8,406 bases of DNA from Deltaproteobacteria bacterium (GTDB lineage Bacteria; Bdellovibrionota_C; UBA2361; SZUA-149; JADYYL01), in NCBI GenBank assembly GCA_020853655.1, contig JADYYL010000478.1:1-8406 (forward strand). The letters run 5' to 3'. Position numbers and translations under genes: made by a program. Shown here in pieces: positions 7,624 to 8,406 of this stretch. A model generated the notes under the pieces. It had not been told where the DNA came from. It saw only the letters and a program-made list of their open reading frames with translations, and did not search any database. How positions within the stretch are numbered: the stretch's first letter is position 1; the number at the start of each line of letters is the position of its first letter.

Positions 7624-7905
7624 TTACTTCTCTGCTGGAAAAATGTAGACGATTTCGTTTTTGCGGGAAAGGCCGAGCTCCTCGCGGGCTTTCTCTTCCA
7701 CTGCGAAGGGAGACGTCTGGAGGGCCTGAATCTCGTTCTCGAGACGCGCGATGTCCCGTTCGAGCACATCGTTTTTAGCCTGTAACTGCGCCCGTTCGTT
7801 GTTTATTTCGCGGAGGTGTAGTAGGCCATGTGAGCCGTAAGTCGTGAGTACCAAAAGAATCACGACGAAAAGCGAAAGCACGAACGGTGCGATTCGGCGG
7901 GCCAT
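7624..7905 (-). CDS. ftsB: FtsB/DivIC-family septum formation protein
   Basis: The 93-aa protein is a single-pass membrane protein of the divisome. In the FtsB family it pairs with FtsL and helps FtsQ to activate septal wall synthesis. Visible parts are a short basic N-terminus (MARRIAP), one membrane helix (about 7-23), a coiled coil (about 31-65, EINNERAQLQAKNDVLERD) and the family's end motif AREELGLSRKNEIVYIF (73-89). The length is typical (90-110 aa). FtsB and DivIC cannot be separated with certainty by eye; closeness to eno favours the name FtsB. ATG-7905 is the only start after the in-frame TAG at 7950-7948. No clear ribosome-binding site precedes it; the bases before it are ACTGTACTTTT, part of a repeat array. 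It is the first gene of the minus-strand set leading to dciA and tyrS. Confidence 0.9.
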   Translation of the reverse strand: MARRIAPFVLSLFVVILLVLTTYGSHGLLHLREINNERAQLQAKNDVLERDIARLENEIQALQTSPFAVEEKAREELGLSRKNEIVYIFPAEK

Positions 7906-7962
7906 AAAAGTACAGTCGTTAAAAGTACGGGCGCTAAAGTACGGGAACTAAAGTACTGGACT
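7905..7962 (-). repeat. Four tandem ~15-bp direct repeats in the ftsB leader
   Basis: On the plus strand the units are TAAAAGTACAGTCGT (7905-7919), TAAAAGTACGGGCGC (7920-7934), TAAAGTACGGGAAC (7935-7948) and TAAAGTACTGGACT (7949-7962). The shared core is TAAA(A)GTAC. Read in the ftsB direction each unit contains GTACTTT(T)A, and the last one runs into the ATG. They occupy the place where a ribosome-binding site would be expected. They may be an operator array, a translational control element, or a neutral tandem expansion. Confidence 0.75.
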
Positions 7963-7998
7963 CAGGGTCTTGCTGCAGTGGTTCTCAGCTCTCGGCAA

Positions 7999-8018
7999 CC
8001 TCTCTATTTGACGAGAGG
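7999..8018. repeat. Inverted repeat, 6-bp stem
   Basis: CCTCTC (7999-8004) and GAGAGG (8013-8018) are perfect arms with an 8-base loop. If the ftsB promoter proposed at 8053-8024 is right, this hairpin would lie at the extreme 5' end of the ftsB message, where it could stabilise the RNA. It might also be an operator. Confidence 0.35.
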
Positions 8019-8023
8019 CCTTG

Positions 8024-8053
8024 AGTATAACTCTTGCCCCGCAGGTCGTACAA
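8024..8053 (-). promoter_or_regulatory. Candidate promoter for ftsB-dciA-tyrS
   Basis: On the minus strand TTGTAC (8053-8048) is separated by 18 bases from TATACT (8029-8024), a 5/6 match to the -10 consensus. The -35 matches only moderately. This would give a leader of about 110 bases before ftsB. TATAAC on the plus strand (8026-8031) overlaps the same -10, so the stretch could serve either direction. Confidence 0.3.
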
Positions 8054-8057
8054 CAGT

Positions 8058-8091
8058 GAAGTTCCTCTATCGGGGAAGTTCCTGTCTCGGG
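8058..8091. repeat. 17-bp tandem duplication
   Basis: GAAGTTCCTCTATCGGG (8058-8074) is followed directly by GAAGTTCCTGTCTCGGG (8075-8091), 15 of 17 bases identical. The head-to-tail, gap-free arrangement shows a local duplication. Its place about 150-180 bp before eno leaves regulator binding possible but unproven. Confidence 0.8.
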
Positions 8092-8137
8092 CGATTGGAC
8101 GGTGGTCCCGTTCGAGTCGGTCAGAACTTCGAATCGG

Positions 8138-8166
8138 TTGCGTCAAAACCGTTACGTTTCAATAGA
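8138..8166 (+). promoter_or_regulatory. Weak candidate promoter for eno
   Basis: TTGCGT (8138-8143) and AATAGA (8161-8166) are 17 bases apart. The -35 keeps TTG, but the -10 matches only 3 of 6 consensus bases. It is offered only because nothing better lies at a suitable distance from the eno start. Confidence 0.15.
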
Positions 8167-8183
8167 GTCTTACAAAGCCAGAG

Positions 8184-8217
8184 CCCGACACAGCACGCTC
8201 CTCAACACAGTACACTC
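8184..8217. repeat. Degenerate 17-bp tandem repeat before eno
   Basis: CCCGACACAGCACGCTC (8184-8200) and CTCAACACAGTACACTC (8201-8217) share 13 of 17 bases, and all four differences are transitions. This ends 19 bases before the eno start codon, so it lies in the eno 5' leader. Confidence 0.5.
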
Positions 8218-8236
8218 GTCAAAGGACGAATTCTAT

Positions 8237-8406
8237 ATGTCGACAAAGATCCGGGAAGTTGATGCGCTCGAAGTCCTCGATTCGCGAGGGAACCCGACCC
8301 TCTCCGTCAAGGTGACGCTGGAAGATGGCTCAGTCGGGAGCTATGGGGTGCCCTCTGGTGCTTCAACCGGCGAGTTCGAAGCAATCGAGCTTCGTGACGG
8401 TGATAA
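8237..8406 (+). CDS. eno: Enolase, N-terminal part (truncated by window end)
   Basis: Enolase converts 2-phosphoglycerate to phosphoenolpyruvate in glycolysis and needs Mg2+. In many bacteria it is also part of the RNA degradosome. The 56 complete codons visible show the family N-terminus: EVLDSRGNPT (12-21), a beta strand, then PSGASTGEFEAIELRDGD (39-56), the mobile loop that closes over the active site. The reading frame runs off the window, so most of the ~430-residue protein, including the main catalytic barrel, is not visible. ATG-8237 is supported by AAGGA at 8222-8226, ten bases upstream. It is divergent from ftsB across a repeat-rich 331-bp region. Identification is secure despite truncation. 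Confidence 0.96.
   Translation, partial: MSTKIREVDALEVLDSRGNPTLSVKVTLEDGSVGSYGVPSGASTGEFEAIELRDGD

Larger units (their letters stand above)
7906..8236. other. Divergent regulatory region between ftsB and eno (331 bp)
   Basis: No gene is supported here. A frame running from 7978 into eno is out of frame with eno and encodes nothing recognisable. The region holds the four ftsB-proximal repeats, a CCTCTC/GAGAGG hairpin, overlapping -10-like hexamers around 8024-8031, two separate 17-bp tandem duplications, a poor eno promoter candidate and the eno ribosome-binding site. GTAC occurs six times (starting at 7910, 7925, 7939, 7953, 8048 and 8210). I see no tRNA fold. Confidence 0.7.

Noticed and set aside
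8101..8143. Possible tRNA T-arm (GTTCGAGTC and TTCGAATC)
   Set aside because: No acceptor, D or anticodon stems can be formed around it at tRNA spacing.
7978..8262. Plus-strand 94-codon frame between ftsB and eno
   Set aside because: It overlaps the start of eno in another frame, contains the tandem repeats, and shows no protein-like pattern.

Overview
The window looks like an ordinary chromosomal segment of a free-living Gram-negative-type bacterium, with moderate to high G+C by eye. Every identified gene except the first is a core housekeeping gene. The best hints on lineage are E. coli-type TyrS (KFGKT loop), a DciA/DUF721 protein and an FtsB-like divisome protein next to enolase. The FtsB–enolase neighbourhood is seen in several proteobacterial groups. 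A deltaproteobacterial or Bdellovibrionota-like origin is possible, but the sequence does not prove it. I see no mobile element, CRISPR array, tRNA or rRNA.

Layout: bases 1-281 are a non-coding leader that may hold the last codons of an upstream gene and contains a perfect 12-bp palindrome. At 282-2825 (+) is a large PP2C-family phosphatase: an intact cytoplasmic catalytic domain, an acidic linker, one membrane helix, a Pro/Ser/Thr-rich stretch and a long coiled-coil tail predicted to lie outside the cytoplasm. After a 111-bp gap come purH (2937-4556, +) and purD (4578-5840, +), a two-gene purine operon covering the last two steps and the second step of IMP synthesis. A strong 8-bp hairpin sits across the purD stop in the 25-bp convergent gap to tyrS.

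On the minus strand, ftsB (7905-7624), dciA/DUF721 (7511-7146) and tyrS (7149-5866) form a probable operon. dciA and tyrS overlap by the 4 bp ATGA. This links cell division, replicative-helicase loading and tRNA charging in one transcript.

The 331-bp divergent region between ftsB and eno (8237 to the window end, +, truncated) is the least ordinary DNA here. It carries four ~15-bp direct repeats running into the ftsB start codon, a 17-bp tandem duplication, a second degenerate 17-bp repeat, a hairpin, and overlapping -10-like hexamers on the two strands. I found no clear sign of a new multi-gene system. The points most worth a second look are the membrane-spanning PP2C protein and the repeat-rich ftsB/eno regulatory region.
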